From contig NC_091098.1 of NCBI RefSeq assembly GCF_024713975.1, forward strand, positions 18,905,316 to 18,969,315: DNA of 64,000 bases, written 5' to 3'. Position 1 is the first letter of the stretch. Every line of letters starts with the position of its first letter. Below, piece by piece: positions 35,580 to 48,934 of this stretch. The DNA is from Paralichthys olivaceus. Lineage: Eukaryota; Chordata; Actinopteri; Pleuronectiformes; Paralichthyidae. The position numbers and the translations under genes are program-made. The notes below the pieces were generated by a model. That model was not told the origin of the DNA, did no database searches, and saw nothing but the letters and a program-made list of their open reading frames with translations.

Positions 35580-38183
35580 CGTGCTCCTCTCCCTGATTCC
35601 TGCCAGTGTTCTCCACAGGCAGAGGGAGAGAGAAAGGGAGAAGAAGAGATTGAAAATTCCCTCAGATTTGCGTGTGTGTGTGCATGTGTGTGTGCGTGCG
35701 TGTGTGTGTGTACAGACAGAGTTTGGCTCCTCTTCTGTGAGTCAGAGGGAAATGTGTTGAGTGTGCTGATGAGATGGTTAAATGTAGACTGTGTTTGCAT
35801 GTAGGCCAGAGGGACCTTCAGTTAACTCGGAGAAGGTTGGCAGCCATGCGCCAAATCATGCTTTTTGTGTGCATGTGTGAGTGTGTGTGTCCTTGTCTCC
35901 TGCTGATTGGACTTGTCCTCTCAGGCGTGATAAGAGCAAGCGTACATGCAAGCTCATGCTGAAGAATTCATGGCGTTGCTGTTCTCAGAGGCTCCACTGT
36001 CAGTGCAGCCTCATGGCCCAAGCATACTAATCAGAAACGCTGGGTAGATGGACACTCTCTCTCTCTCTCACACACACACACAAACCTAAATAGTTTGAGT
36101 AGGCAGCCCGCTCTGGCATGCATACATGCATTTATCCACCTGTTTTCACCAGGGTAGATTAGCTCGATGCTAATAGACTTTCCCTGCAGCCCAGGCACCA
36201 GTCCCATGGACAGGTAATCCCACAACAGATGAACCGATATCCTGAGGCGTGCAGCAGTAAACTTCCTCCACCCATTCACCTCTTAATTGGATCTCATACA
36301 AGTCTAAAGTTGTTGTTGGGTTTGTTTCACTTCAGGAAGATTAAATACCTATAGCAAGCCTCTGCTGTGCTGTTTCTGCACAAGCCTTAGAACTGGTAGT
36401 GTGTGTGTTCTTGGCAACACCACTGTGCATGACATACACATAATTACTTATGAGACTATTTAAATGTGTGTGAAGCTGCCTTCATCATCTCTACGGAGGA
36501 TTTAGCTGGACCTGACAATTAATGTGAGCATCTGAAACATGAGCAAACAGAGATCGTAGCAGAGAGGCCCTGAATGCAACATCAATTCTGCAATTATTTT
36601 GTGTTTGAGCCATTATGAAGACATTATGTCAGAAATAAAAGGAAAATCCAACTGTATGTGTCTAAGTAAGATGATGAGCCTCCACAGCAGACCCAAAGAT
36701 TCTTCGAGTCATCCAGTGAGACAAGACACAATTCTTCCACAAGTCATTCACTCATTTAGCGTTTCAGTAATACTGTTGAATATGTTGCACCAAAATCTTC
36801 CATATAGATTGATTTGGTTTGACATCTGGTGACTGTTAAGACACACAGTTGACCCCTTTTCCACTTAGATGTGTTTCCTTTTATTTGTTGCAAACCTATA
36901 TGCCACTACTATGTTCTGTGTATTTACAGCATTTGATAGAAATGTCACTGGTTGGTCAGTGAGCCACTTTGTTCCAGACTGAAATATAAACTACTGGATG
37001 TCTTGTACATACAGTTATTACATAATGTATTGTGCATACATACAGTATACAGTATGTACCACACCAGTGATTGTGGAGCCTTTTGTCCAGAAACTGCAGT
37101 GGATGCATGTTTAACTTTAAGCCAGAGGTCACCATTTATCGTTATTTGTGTGGACCAGAGTTCGTGAGAACAATCCAACTGCTTTAAAGATCATTCTATA
37201 ACCTGCTTCTCTATAACAAGGGGCCATTACCACAGGACAGTCCCTAAATAGTTTTATAGATTTTTTGGGAAACTCAATCAAGGCTCTTTTACTTGGGGTG
37301 AAGTATAATTGATGAAAAAAGTTAAAACATACTAGTCACTGATTTCAGTTGTGTTAAGATGATGTGATGTTTTACTTGATTGATGTAGCAATGTGACAGT
37401 AGTGACAGTGAAATAATTCCTTATATATTAGGGCTGCATGTCTGTCCTAACTTTCTATGTAGCGCCACCAGCTGGTCCGACCTACAATAGACGGAACTAA
37501 TGAAATTTCCTCAGCCTCATCTTCACTTCATGGTGTTCAGTACTATCAGTATTAATAAGCTAATTTGAGGACACTGAGGTACCTGCCGAACGAGCATGTT
37601 AGCATTAGCACTATGTGACTCATGAACCTTCATTTGTTGTCTCATCCTCTTCACTCATCAACATGTTTTACCTTCAGTTCAAAAGTAAAAGACCTCATCA
37701 CTGCTCCCATTTGTAGAATCCCTGGTGAAGAAAGCCAGAGCATTTATCACAAGGAACTATATTATTTGAAACGAGCCGTAGAGACGCAGTGGAAAATCCC
37801 ACTGAGTCTGTTCAGACTCACTTTATCCCTGTGTCAGGCTGTCTGACAAACACACACAAATATCAGCAAACACGCCTTCAATTGTGTTTGAAAAATACAA
37901 CTTTTTCTCCTTTCTGCTCTTTTGATTGACTTTGTCTTAGTCACAATACCCCCCCCATCCCCTCCGCTGCTGCCCCAGAAGAAAAAGCAGATCTGACTTG
38001 TGTCTGATGTTGTGGTTTATGCCCTGGTTCATACATATCGCTCCTGTTCGACGCAACGTCAGCTCATATCGCCTCAGCAATTATTTGTTTTTGAGCTCAT
38101 TGTTTTCATCGACTTTCCCAAAACGCTGCAGCCACAGGGTCAGAAATGTGTCATGGTTAACAGCTGGTATCTTTTACAGCTAA

Positions 38184-38209
38184 TCACACACACACACACA
38201 CACACACAC
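38184..38209. repeat. (AC)n microsatellite
   Basis: Pure AC array of about 13 units. Confidence 0.95.
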
Positions 38210-38329
38210 TGGTGCATATATACACAGAGACACAAACACACCAAGTAAACACTCTGGAAAACAACACCATTCAAAACAAAAGGACCTTGCTGTAAGTCAT
38301 TTGCATGAAATGCTATACATGCATAGCCC

Positions 38330-38700
38330 ATTAAAGAATAAGATAAAGGGAAACAAGCCAAGGCTCTTATGGTAATTGAAATACGTTTCCTCAGAGGCTG
38401 CCAGTTGGCCCACCAGGATTTGAAGCAACCTCGGCCCCTTGTGTCAAATGAGGCCCCGACACCAATCTGCTTGATTGGAAATCCCAAGTACAAACCCTGG
38501 AGGAAGTGCCCTCCACACGCAGGGAACTGGGATCTGAGGGGTCAGACCTCGACCGCCCCTGTCACAGTGTGTCAGATGTTTTCCTCAGCTCCATCTTACC
38601 CTGCCCATCAGCACCACTGAGTATTTAAGTGGCTAATTTTTAAGTCTGAAAAGCCATTTTCTTAATTGGCTTACTGTTGTAGGGTTGTTACAAGTGCCAA
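38330..38700. promoter_or_regulatory. conserved-element-like block
   Basis: Long stretch of complex sequence (for example GGTAATTGAAATACG and CTTGATTGGAAATCCC) with no repeats and no credible frame. Regulatory role inferred from texture only. Confidence 0.3.
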
Positions 38701-38799
38701 CACCTCGTCCATTTGAGTGTTGTTTGCTTGGTTTGTTTGGAGGCAAAATTATGCAAAAGCTACAGATGGATTACTGTGAAAACATTTTTCAATATTTTA

Positions 38800-39250
38800 A
38801 AAATGGATGATTAAAAATAAATCAGGCATGCTTAGGGGATTCATATTTATGATTGTGTGCGGTTTGGTGCAGATTAAAATAAAAAAACATCCACATCTAG
38901 TGAATTTAAATGTGACTTAAAAGGGAAATGGACCCGGGCACAGCTTTGCACTTTCTGAGGGCCCCTTCTAGTATATTGGTTTGTTTCTCAGCATGATGAT
39001 GCAAAGTTACTGAACGGACTTCCACAAAACTAGGTTGAAGGATGGGACATGGGCCAAGAAAGAACTCCTTGATGTTTGCCGTTGATATTTATTACTTTCT
39101 TTGTACATTGTGAGATAAGGCGTTTTCTTCCCCCCCATTTTCACTGATTTGCCGGGGAATAGCTCATGGAACTTGAAAGCATATTCAGAGGACTTATGTC
39201 TGTGTGAAATTTGTAGCAGCTTGATTCCATTTAAGGGGTTCTGTTGGGCT
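38800..39250. mobile_element. dispersed teleost repeat, parts out of order
   Basis: 38815-38940 (AATCAGGCATGCTTAGGGGA, GTGCGGTTTGGTGCAGATTA, TAGTGAATTTAAATGTGA) and 38995-39190 (GGACTTCCACAAAACTAGGT, TGAGATAAGGCGTTTTC, ATTTGCCGGGGAATAGCTCA) both resemble one abundant fish repeat as I remember it. In that repeat the second part precedes the first. Assignment from memory. Confidence 0.5.
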
Positions 39251-40196
39251 TTGTTTTAAAATTCGAAATCAAATCTTATCAGACCGTGCTCACCGCTCAC
39301 ACAGTCCCGATGAAACACACCAGCTAAGAGTTCAACACTTGATGAATAATAACGACTGAGATGTATTTTTGCTGATATTTAACTTTGCAGATTGTTGCTT
39401 TTTTACTCAAGAATCTTTCAGGTACTACAGAAACATGTCTGATCAATGAGCAATATTTCTGAAAATGATTCATTTGTCCCAGTTTGCTTTACGCCTTCAT
39501 TTAGGGTTTGCTCTACATTATTGTATTACAAACTGATTTGCAAGACCAGTGGACCTTCATGCCTCGGCAGCCTCCACAGCAGAGCAGCACAGATTACACA
39601 GGGATTAAGAGGTGTAATCTCATGTTACTCTGTTCAACGAGCGAATAAGTAAAGCTTGTTATTCTTCAGGTTGCACTCAAGACACAAAGACTTTTGCACA
39701 GAAACAAAATATACATTTTTGTTTGACTGTACACTGCTGACACAGTATCCGTACTCCAACTCAAACTGAGAAGAAAATTGAAAACATATTCTGTCACAAC
39801 TTTATCTTCCTATTTCTCTTTCAGAACAAAAATATATAAAACCAAAGTTTTTGAGGTTTCTTCATCGATCTCTTCTTTAGTCCATCCTTCTTTATCTGCT
39901 GCTGACAGATCGTTGACCTTCATCATCTTTCCTTTTTGTCCTTTCTTCTGAGAGAGTGATAAAGGAAAAGATGGGACTCTTTGAGGGTCCGCAGTGTTTA
40001 GGGGGGGATTGAGGATGATTATTTTTGGGGATGGGGCACGTTCCTGGATGAAAACAGAGGTCCTGGCTTTGCTTTAAGACAGCCTTAAGTGATGCTTTGA
40101 TTGATGTGACAGTTTATCTTTATTATGAAATTCCATAATGGAAAATCGACCCTGTCCACTAAGCCTGGGACTTTATCTGTGGTCTGCACTAGATGA

Positions 40197-40301
<105 letters not shown>

Positions 40302-40429
40302 ACTCAGTTATTCAAGAGATAAAAAAAGGGCAGAGACAAGTGTTAAAATCAGGGACAAGAAATCAAACTTTATTAATTAATTGCTTTTAATTCTGAATTA
40401 TTTTTGCTATTATGCTTGATCTAAATGTC

Positions 40430-40800
40430 CTTATGGGTGAGTGTGTGGTGAACAATGCTGCCTTTAGCCAGACTGCACCACTCCGGCAGGGCCTGACAAT
40501 CGGGGGCCCGACATTCACCCACCAGCCTGAAGAACAATAGCAGGGCTGGGGCCTTGCTGCCGCTGCCGAGGCCCGGCCCTCCTTTTGTCTGTACGGACGT
40601 GTGAAGCTCCAGTGACAGATGGCAGCGACATACTGCCATATCTGTTACCTTTGCGAGTGACGTGCAATATGTACTCTTTCGTACAGACGACCATGGAGAG
40701 ACGGCAGCTGTCCGCGCCTCTCCCCGTGCCGCCCTGCAACACAAACGCACACTTCACCAACAACCAGATCCAAACGGGTCTGAAAACATCCATGGAGAAT
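40430..40800. promoter_or_regulatory. GC-rich enhancer-like block with dyad
   Basis: Non-repetitive GC-rich sequence in an AT-rich setting. It contains a near-palindrome at 40615-40645 whose arms carry E-boxes. Frames on both strands are open for about 100 codons but show no domain. Confidence 0.35.
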
Positions 40801-41149
40801 AATCGGATTATAATACAAGCAACATCAAAATACTGTTTCTTCTTCTGCATGGAATAAAATTCCTTTTATTGATTTATTAGAAAAATATCTCTGGTAAATA
40901 TAGTTGAGTATTGTATTTGCAGCAAGTGTTATTTTTGGTTTCTCATTGTTAATGTTTGAGGGGGAAAAAAGAAAGTGATGCTTTCGTAGAAACATCAAAT
41001 CAGTCTCCAGGGCTGCACTGCGCAAAATAATCTGGAATTGCATAACCTATGTCATCTTTATCCTCAAAGTAACTCGTCTCCTCTGCCCTCCGCTACACAG
41101 GTACAAGTAACGTTAATTCCTCTGAGCCCTCACAAAGATTTGAAAGCTA

Positions 41150-41510
41150 TCTGTAATAAGCAGCCATGATGAGAATATGCATGAATCTCAAAGGGCAAGC
41201 ATGAGAGATTTAAGTCTTTTAGTTTATATGACTCACAGTAAAACACCACCAATAAAAGTGTCTGCATGCTCTCTCGCTGTATCTGTGCGTGTGTGTGTGT
41301 GCCCTCCCCCCCTCCTGTACGTGATTTATAATGGCCTACTCCTAGCGAGGGCCTTCGGAGGCAGATCGAGGGGAATTGGTCTAATTTGTGTGAACTGCTG
41401 TTGATTTATTGCCCAGCCAGAGGTTAATGATGGCGTCGCTCATTACTGCTTGTTCTTTCCACTGTAATGTCGTTATAAGGAAGCAATGCCAAGACCCTGC
41501 GGCTTCGTAT
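41150..41510. promoter_or_regulatory. conserved-element-like block
   Basis: Complex sequence including ATGAGAATATGCATGAAT, CAGAGGTTAATGATGG and TTATAAGGAAGCAATGCC, split by a short GT array at 41287-41301. No coding signature. Regulatory role inferred. Confidence 0.3.
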
Positions 41511-42038
41511 CCATCGTTCCTTCACTCCCTGTGACCCCCATCTCCTCCCCTCTATGCCACTCACCCCTGACACCTCATCTCACCTCTCCTACACTGCGCT
41601 GCTCCACCAGTCACTCACTGGAGACGTGCTGCAGAGGTTGATTATCTTCATGAAGCGGCTGGTTTGGAGAAATGCCTTGACTTCCTGCCCCTGTGGCGTT
41701 TGCGTGCTGTCACTGTGTTGACATGGAAGCTGCATGAGTGAGGGGGCACGTCTCGGAGAAGGAATTCAGACTCACTGTATGCACTCAGTTGCCAGTTTAT
41801 TACACCTGGCTTAAGGTGATGGAGTCCAGTGTCACAATCCTGCATCTAATTCTGCTCCTAATGTATTAACTAACCACTTTGACACAAGTTCTATACAACA
41901 TGTCACAGTTTACACAGTAATAATACAATATATGTATATATATGTTGGAGAGTTTCTGTCTTTGCAGCTGCTAAATGCTCCACTCTGTTTACCAGCTACT
42001 CTCTAATTGTGTCTGTTTGTTTGTGTGTCTCTGAACAG

Positions 42039-42140
42039 CTGCCTGCTGCAGTGATGAACAGTGAGGGAACCAAAACAGTGCAGTTGCAGGACCAGACAGT
42101 GAACAATGAGCTGAACTTCACTACAAAGCTGCTGATTGGG
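42039..42140 (+). other. exon-like segment (unknown gene), part 1
   Basis: Acceptor GTGTGTCTCTGAACAG, then 102 nt open in one frame, then donor GTAAAA. It contains an ATG at 42054 and predicts MNSEGTKTVQLQDQTVNNEL and 9 more residues before the donor. Phase 0, it would join part 2 in frame. No family is recognised; it may be a noncoding-RNA exon or chance. Confidence 0.25.
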
Positions 42141-43636
42141 GTAAAAAATGACGCTGCTTCATGTCTACGACTTTCACATAATCAGTTCATGTAATCTATA
42201 TTAAAATAAACATGATGTATAAAGCACAACAACATTACAAAGAGCATTACGCAGGATCATAGCCAATGCAAGTACTGTACATGAGTAAAGGTGCCATACT
42301 TTTCACCTCTAGCAGAGCACAGTAGAGAGAGAGCAAACACACACTTCATGACATTGAAACTCTCCTGGTTGCAGCGGTGGTTCCAGACAGGGCTCATCTG
42401 TGCGTGTCTCTAGAAGCAAGGAATGTCGGTAGCTTTAGCCCAGGAGAGGCTATGTCTGTCTGAGCGTGGCTGCTGCCCTGTCACCCACCCCGCTGCTCCC
42501 ACACTAAGCCTACCTCCACCTCCCTGAGCAGCCGCAGCCGCAGCAGAGCAGCATGAGAAACCCTGACACGAAGTCTGCATGCAGACGGGAGAGAGAGGAG
42601 AGATCTGAAATCACATCCACTGAGAGGTTCACACGCCTGCTCGTTTTCAGACCAGCCCCATCTCCACGCTCTGCACGTTTATTGCTGCATACACTGAAAA
42701 AAATAATTTGCTGATCGATCCAGCCGTCATCGCACAATGTAACATTCCTCCACCCATGTGAAACTATCTGAAAATGTTTTCTGCTTGACCTTTGAGAGAA
42801 GCTGCTTTGGAGTATTCTGTCTCCGTAGTCTAATGTTGGGGGAGGAAAATATCCAAAGTATTTACAAAACACCCATGGTACGTGTCAAATCAGCGTCGCT
42901 ATGCTGTTTGTAGTCAGTTCTTGATGATACCAAGGCGGTGCCAAAGAGAATTCTGTAGCGCCGCAGCTCGTCAGCTGGGTATTGCATTTTCTGCTTTTAT
43001 GAAATGAAATCTACATCAACGTCTTTCCCAAGAAACACTCATGAATTCCAAACAACTCTGACAGATTTTCAGACGCTACCATCTTCTTTGTTCTAATTTT
43101 TTCCCCTTCAATCACATTTTCAATGAATGTGCAAAGTTTGTCTGAGGCAACTTTGAGGCCCTCTGTTCAAGATCATCCATCCATCTATCCATCTATCCAT
43201 CCATCTCCTTTCTCCCTCATTCCTTCCATCATATCTCTGCACAGCTCTGTGTGAAAATCAGAAAATGTCAAACCTCTTATACAGTCATATCTATAATCCT
43301 AGTTAGGACAATTATTAAATATCACTGAACAAGTGCAGCAGAGGATCAGACGATATCATGATTCCTGTCATTACACAGATCTGCAACACAACACACTGAC
43401 ATGTTTATATCTTTCAGATATGTTCACTGGAGATGCACTGTGCACATGTGCAGTAATAAAAATATGGAACATTTCAGAGATAAAGCATGACATGACTCAA
43501 TGCTGTGTGATAAAAGTGTGTTATTTGCATATATGATACCTTTTTATTATGATGATGAACTTGAGTGTGTTACATATTATAAATTCTAGATTGATCAAAT
43601 TATGTTATTTTTAATTTTTTTGTTCTTCATTGCAGG
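42141..43636. other. stretch between exon-like segments
   Basis: Mixed sequence. 42360-42700 is GC-rich and complex. A (ATCC)n tract lies at 43166-43207. 42880-43130 and 43230-43620 are AT-rich and plain. Confidence 0.5.
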
Positions 43637-43690
43637 ACAAGCAGAAAGAAAAGGAAACTAAAACTCTGAAAATAAGAGGAGAGACACGGT
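43637..43690 (+). other. exon-like segment (unknown gene), part 2
   Basis: Acceptor TTGTTCTTCATTGCAG followed by a short Lys/Glu-rich frame (DKQKEKETKTLKIRGETR) ending in TAG at 43691. In frame with part 1 if spliced. Low confidence, as Lys/Glu-rich frames arise easily in A-rich DNA. Confidence 0.22.
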
Positions 43691-46584
43691 AGATTGGAAG
43701 GTGCTGTGAAGTTGGCCGATAGCAGTTGGCGTGAAATGATAAGGTGCCTCTGCCAGACTTTTTACGACACACACACACACACCATCTGTTACAGACACAC
43801 ACAGGCAGCGCAGGGCCCAGATATTTACTTCACATGACTCACAGAAACACATCGAGACCATATGAAGTTATGTGTGACAGGTCCACATGTGATAGACATG
43901 AAAGAATCCTACCTCTGAATCAAAGGGCAATAATTTACCCATTTAGAAAAATTATAATCAAACATCAGTGACATACTTGATTTTATTGACAGTTTTTAGG
44001 AAACTGCTCCTCATCTTGAAAAACCTGCATTAACATTTTTTCTGGGTCAAATATTTGAATTTTAGCTTTGATTAGTTCTTTAACTGAAATATCTCTTTTA
44101 CAAAATTTCTACAAAAGGTTTTTAGTTTCAGTTCTAAAATTTAAAAGCCATGTGAAACCATAAGACTCAATCACTCAATCGCTGTACAAGAGATGGTGAC
44201 TTTATACACAGACTGATAAATGAGCACTTAACATAACATGTCTCTATGGTGTCACTGCCATTAACCCATGTGTATTTTCCTCTCCTATCGTTTTTTGTGT
44301 TTTTGGATTAAAAGTTTTGCCAATTCAGTAAAATATTTTATCAAAAACTCACACAATTAATTTGCGATTCATATTTAAAGATAATATCACATAAAGGAGC
44401 TCTGTACATGAGTATTTTATGTAAGCAAGTAAAAAAAACATTATCATTACAATAAACATTTTATACCATGATTAAACAAACTACTGTCTGAATCTGAGAT
44501 TATACTGGATATTATGACAGACTGGCTAAGTGACTATTGTCTGGTCACAGTCTCTATGGATGTAAGGCTATATGATTATAAGACTATGTGACAGTGAAAC
44601 AAATGGTTGTATAAAAATAGCAAATACAAATAGCTGTAGCAAAACCATCAGTAACACTGGTCTTAAAAAGGAGAAGAAAGCGAGAAAAGAACAAAGTCTG
44701 AACTGAAGTCCTTTTGTCTTTTAATACCTTGCAGGTTTATGTCTTCAGTTTTAGAAAGTCAACACAAAGAAAGGACATCAAACGGAAGCTTTAACTACAA
44801 GGTGTGTTATTATTGTCCCTGTGACAGAAAACCCAGAAACTCTCTCAGTGCCAGTGCATGAATTGTTTCTGTTTGATGAAGGACATATTTCAAACTAAAT
44901 AAATTAAACAGAATATTCACCAATAAAATGCATTGGAGAAAAATTGAGAGGACTATGAAATCTTTTTTTTTTTACAATATCTTTTTATTTCCCTTTTTTT
45001 TTTAAACCAAATTGAAATCTTACTGCAAAGCTGTGTTACCAAAAAATATATTATTCATCTTCAGTGTGATTTATGAAACCTTGGCAGATATCAGACAGAC
45101 AAACAAAAGTGTCTCATTTCAGTTAATAGTGAGATAACTGAACTAGTTAGCATAACAACAATGGCTTCGCTTGCATATGGATGCTATTTGACAGTATTGA
45201 TTTTCGACGAGTGTGGCGTTTCCCCTGCTCCATTGTCTGAACGTGTGCGGCAGGTTGTGCTTGGCTTCAGACAGAGTTTGGGTCGGGACTGCAGGGTCGG
45301 AGGTCGGAGTTCAGCGCAGGCATCAGCCTCGGCTGTGTCATCTGTCTTTGTTGAGTAAATCAGTTGCCTTCTGCCAGGGTCAAGGTTTGGTTAAGGTCAA
45401 AGGTCGCCAACAACAGTGGGTGTCTTACGAGGCAAGGTGCTGCGTCTGTTACGTCTGCCCCGTCACACAGACACAAAGACACACACACACACAAAGACAC
45501 ACACACACACACACACACAAAGCTCTGCCTTATCTGGCGGGTGCAAGCCGACATAACAGCCGGACGTCTCCCCCTGATGTAATGCTCATGTTTAGACGGC
45601 TGCTCATTCTGTCTGATCTCCATATCTAATTGACACCCCCTGCACACACACACTCTGACCCCGACCCCCATTACACACAGCAAACATTACCATCACATTA
45701 TCAGATTTTCTTCTCTACCTCCTCCACAATCTTTCTCTGATACTTTATGTTTTTGTTTCTCTTGTCTTCTGCTGCTTCATCTTTGGGAAAACTAAATGAG
45801 GAAAAAAGGGCTGCTTACTAAATGTTCTTCTCAGCACCTGCCCTCCCCCCCCTCAATCCAACCATCTATCCATCCATCTATCCATCGCTCAATCTCTCTG
45901 CTCCCTCCTCTCCTCCTCCTCCTCCCTCAGCCACCAGCTGAGCCTGCCGACGGCGGCGGCGGCTGTGTGGGGGTTGAGGTCTGTTTATGGGTGAGGGGAA
46001 GGAGCAGAGGGAATTTGGGGTTGCATGGGGATGAATGAGGTCGTCTGAATATGCGACACGTGCCGGGGCGTCTGCTGCTGCTGATTCACCCTATCTACAC
46101 CCCCACCCCCATCCCTACTTAAAAACACAAGCTGGCACACGCACTCTCTTACACAAAAGCACAAACGTACACACAATCAAACTCCCCTTTTATCTGCCTT
46201 AATCCATCTATTTGTGCATATACGCTTAGGACAAACATGGCGAACAAACATGTGAAGACATGCAAACATGCACAACATTTACACACACGCATACATGCAC
46301 GGCTCATCCTTGATTGGCTGAGTGCAGAACAAGCAGGCAGGGGGGGAATTAAGGTCACATGGTGTGTGCTGCTGTAATCCTTTGCTGCACCCAAGGACAT
46401 GCTGGCCTGCACCAGCAGTGACCGGTAACCCCCCGACAGAGGAGGAAGAGGGGCCAAACGGCGTGTCACGGTGGCAGCTCATGATCACGTTCTAATACGG
46501 AGATCAAACGTGTTTTACATATGAATGTGTAGTGTCACAGCCCTGCCTGCCCTGAGATACAGTATATGACACAACCTGGAGGAT

Positions 46585-46700
<116 letters not shown>

Positions 46701-46884
46701 CGAACAAAGATGAGATAAATCAGTGTATTCCTGTAAATTCAGATGCAAAGAGAGAGAGAGAGTACAGTAGTACAGTATTATGTGTTGTTTCTCTGGGGAG
46801 ACTGAGGTGACAGACCGATACGCCTCTCACTCCGGTGATTTCGCCTGCCGCCTGCTGCCTCATATACCCGCGGCTCTATGGTCA

Positions 46885-46898
46885 GTTGCCATGGAAAC
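46885..46898. promoter_or_regulatory. RFX X-box-like site
   Basis: GTTGCCATGGAAAC, a near-perfect X-box palindrome, within a complex block at 46800-46960. Confidence 0.4.
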
Positions 46899-47037
46899 AG
46901 GAGTGTATATTTTTTGGTGAAATGTACATTGGCGTGTTGAGGAGGATGGGGCTGGCGGGGGTGGGGTGGAGTAGTGCTTATTTGTTGGACTTGTTCATTT
47001 GTCTGCGGGTAAGCGCATTCACACAAATATACTGTAT

Positions 47038-47043
<6 letters not shown>

Positions 47044-47095
<52 letters not shown>
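47044..47095. repeat. (TG)n microsatellite
   Basis: Pure TG array of about 25 units. Confidence 0.98.
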
Positions 47096-47096
<1 letters not shown>

Positions 47097-47236
47097 CTTC
47101 CACTAATGTCAAATACTCCCTTTTCCGTCTGTTCACCTGAGGGATGGAGGATTAGGTGATTAGTGTGAGATTATTGGGAGCTGAATCCCCTGGTTCTGTT
47201 AACGACTCAACAGAGGTTCACACTCTTGCACTCATG

Positions 47237-47238
<2 letters not shown>

Positions 47239-47277
<39 letters not shown>
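47239..47277. repeat. (CA)n microsatellite
   Basis: Pure CA array of about 19 units. Confidence 0.98.
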
Positions 47278-47279
<2 letters not shown>

Positions 47280-48934
47280 ATGCACACACAAAAATCCTGC
47301 TATCTTTTCCCAGCTCCATCGGCACCCCTTGTTCTATCGCACTCTTGAGCGAACTGAGAGGCCTGGTTGAGTTTCATTGCTGCAAAAGTGTGAGCGAAAA
47401 TGTGTGTGCAAGCACTGTAATCACATCACAGGCATTTTCATTCTGTATTTGAATTGGTGTGCACGTGTATATGCTGTATGCACATGCATGTGTGATGCAT
47501 GTATTTATCAGCTGAATTCCTACACATCACTGTTGGGAATGATTTCCCCTGAATCAGCAGAGTCTGGGTAAACAAGAGCACGACTAGTTTTAATTACAAT
47601 GTTAATTGATAGGAAACAAAAGGGGCTTAATTAGGTGCAATGAGGCAATGGGCACAGTGGCACTGTGGACTTAATGATTCCGTGCACTCAGCCTGCCGAT
47701 ACAGACTCTCATCTGCACAAGCACACACACACACAAACATGCACAGAAAATAGAGGGCACACTGAGCGAGACAGAAAACGCATGGGGGAAACCCTGCGCA
47801 CGAACAAGGCAGCGAGGCAGAAATTTAAAGTTGTTGTCGTCAGTTATTCACTGTGCCCGTTCTCGTTAACAATTTATGGATGTGCTGTTGTTCCACATAC
47901 TAATGTTGTGGAGTCGCCCAAGAGCAGAGGAGGAGCGAAGAGAGAGTACAGAAAAAGAAATCAGTAGGGCTGCAGTGGAACATGTTGCACAATCCAATCA
48001 ATATTTTCTAGTCACAGCCGGCATCAGTCTCCGAAATAAACCAAGCTTGATGAAGCACATGGAAAATCACAGCCTCACTCTGACAGACACCTCTGACAAA
48101 TTCCTCTCGGTGAGGGGAAGATGTGAAGTTTGTACGGCACGGAGGTAATAGGGTGTCACTCTGTTTGCTTATGTGAGCATGCATGTTTGATGACTTTGAT
48201 AATTGAGCTTTTGTTTGGAACCTCCCTCCTCCTTCCTGCTGCCTCCTGCCCCCCCCACCCCACCCCCGTCCCTGCTATTGCTGTGATATTTTTCTCTCCT
48301 TCATCCCAGAAGTAATTTGGCTTGTGAAATTGCACCTTTTTCCTCGAACCCCCCCCCCCCACACACACGCACACTCCCCTCCCCGTGGAGTGCTCCTCTT
48401 CGATTTCCTGTCTGGGTGGCTGCAATCACTCTTGCCTTGTCCTTGGTCCACAACCTTGGCGGCCAACACCCCCTCCGATCCATCGTCATGGAGATGACCC
48501 CACATCTATCACCATGGAGACAACCTTTGTACGGCGGGCGCCACACCCACCCTTAGGACTCAGCAGAGTAACCGGTGCCTATAAACACATTAAAAACACA
48601 CCAAGCTTCACACATGCATTGCAAACATTTGGAGAGAATTCGTTGCTTATTTGCAGTGTTTGTGATTCTTGTGCGCTGGCGTGAGAAGTCTGAAAGTCAG
48701 GCGAGAGAAAATTCATGGAATTCGAATAGAACTTTCTCACAAAGTGAGCATCACGCATACAGATCTCTCAGATGTATCAGTCACATTGATAAGCTATGAT
48801 TAAAGAAGGGCGAGATAAGGCGAATGAAAGAGATGGAGATAGGGCTAACGTAGAGCGAGATAGGCACATAAAAGGACGGAGCAGTGGCCCCTCCGGCTGC
48901 TTGATTAACTTCTCTGAATGCAGCACTACTCGAT

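Noticed and set aside
35171..35760. Long Ser/Leu/Pro-rich frames
   Set aside because: Produced by the polypyrimidine tract.
43166..43207. ATCCATCC tract considered as a CRISPR-like or tandem array
   Set aside because: Simple tetranucleotide microsatellite in a vertebrate genome.
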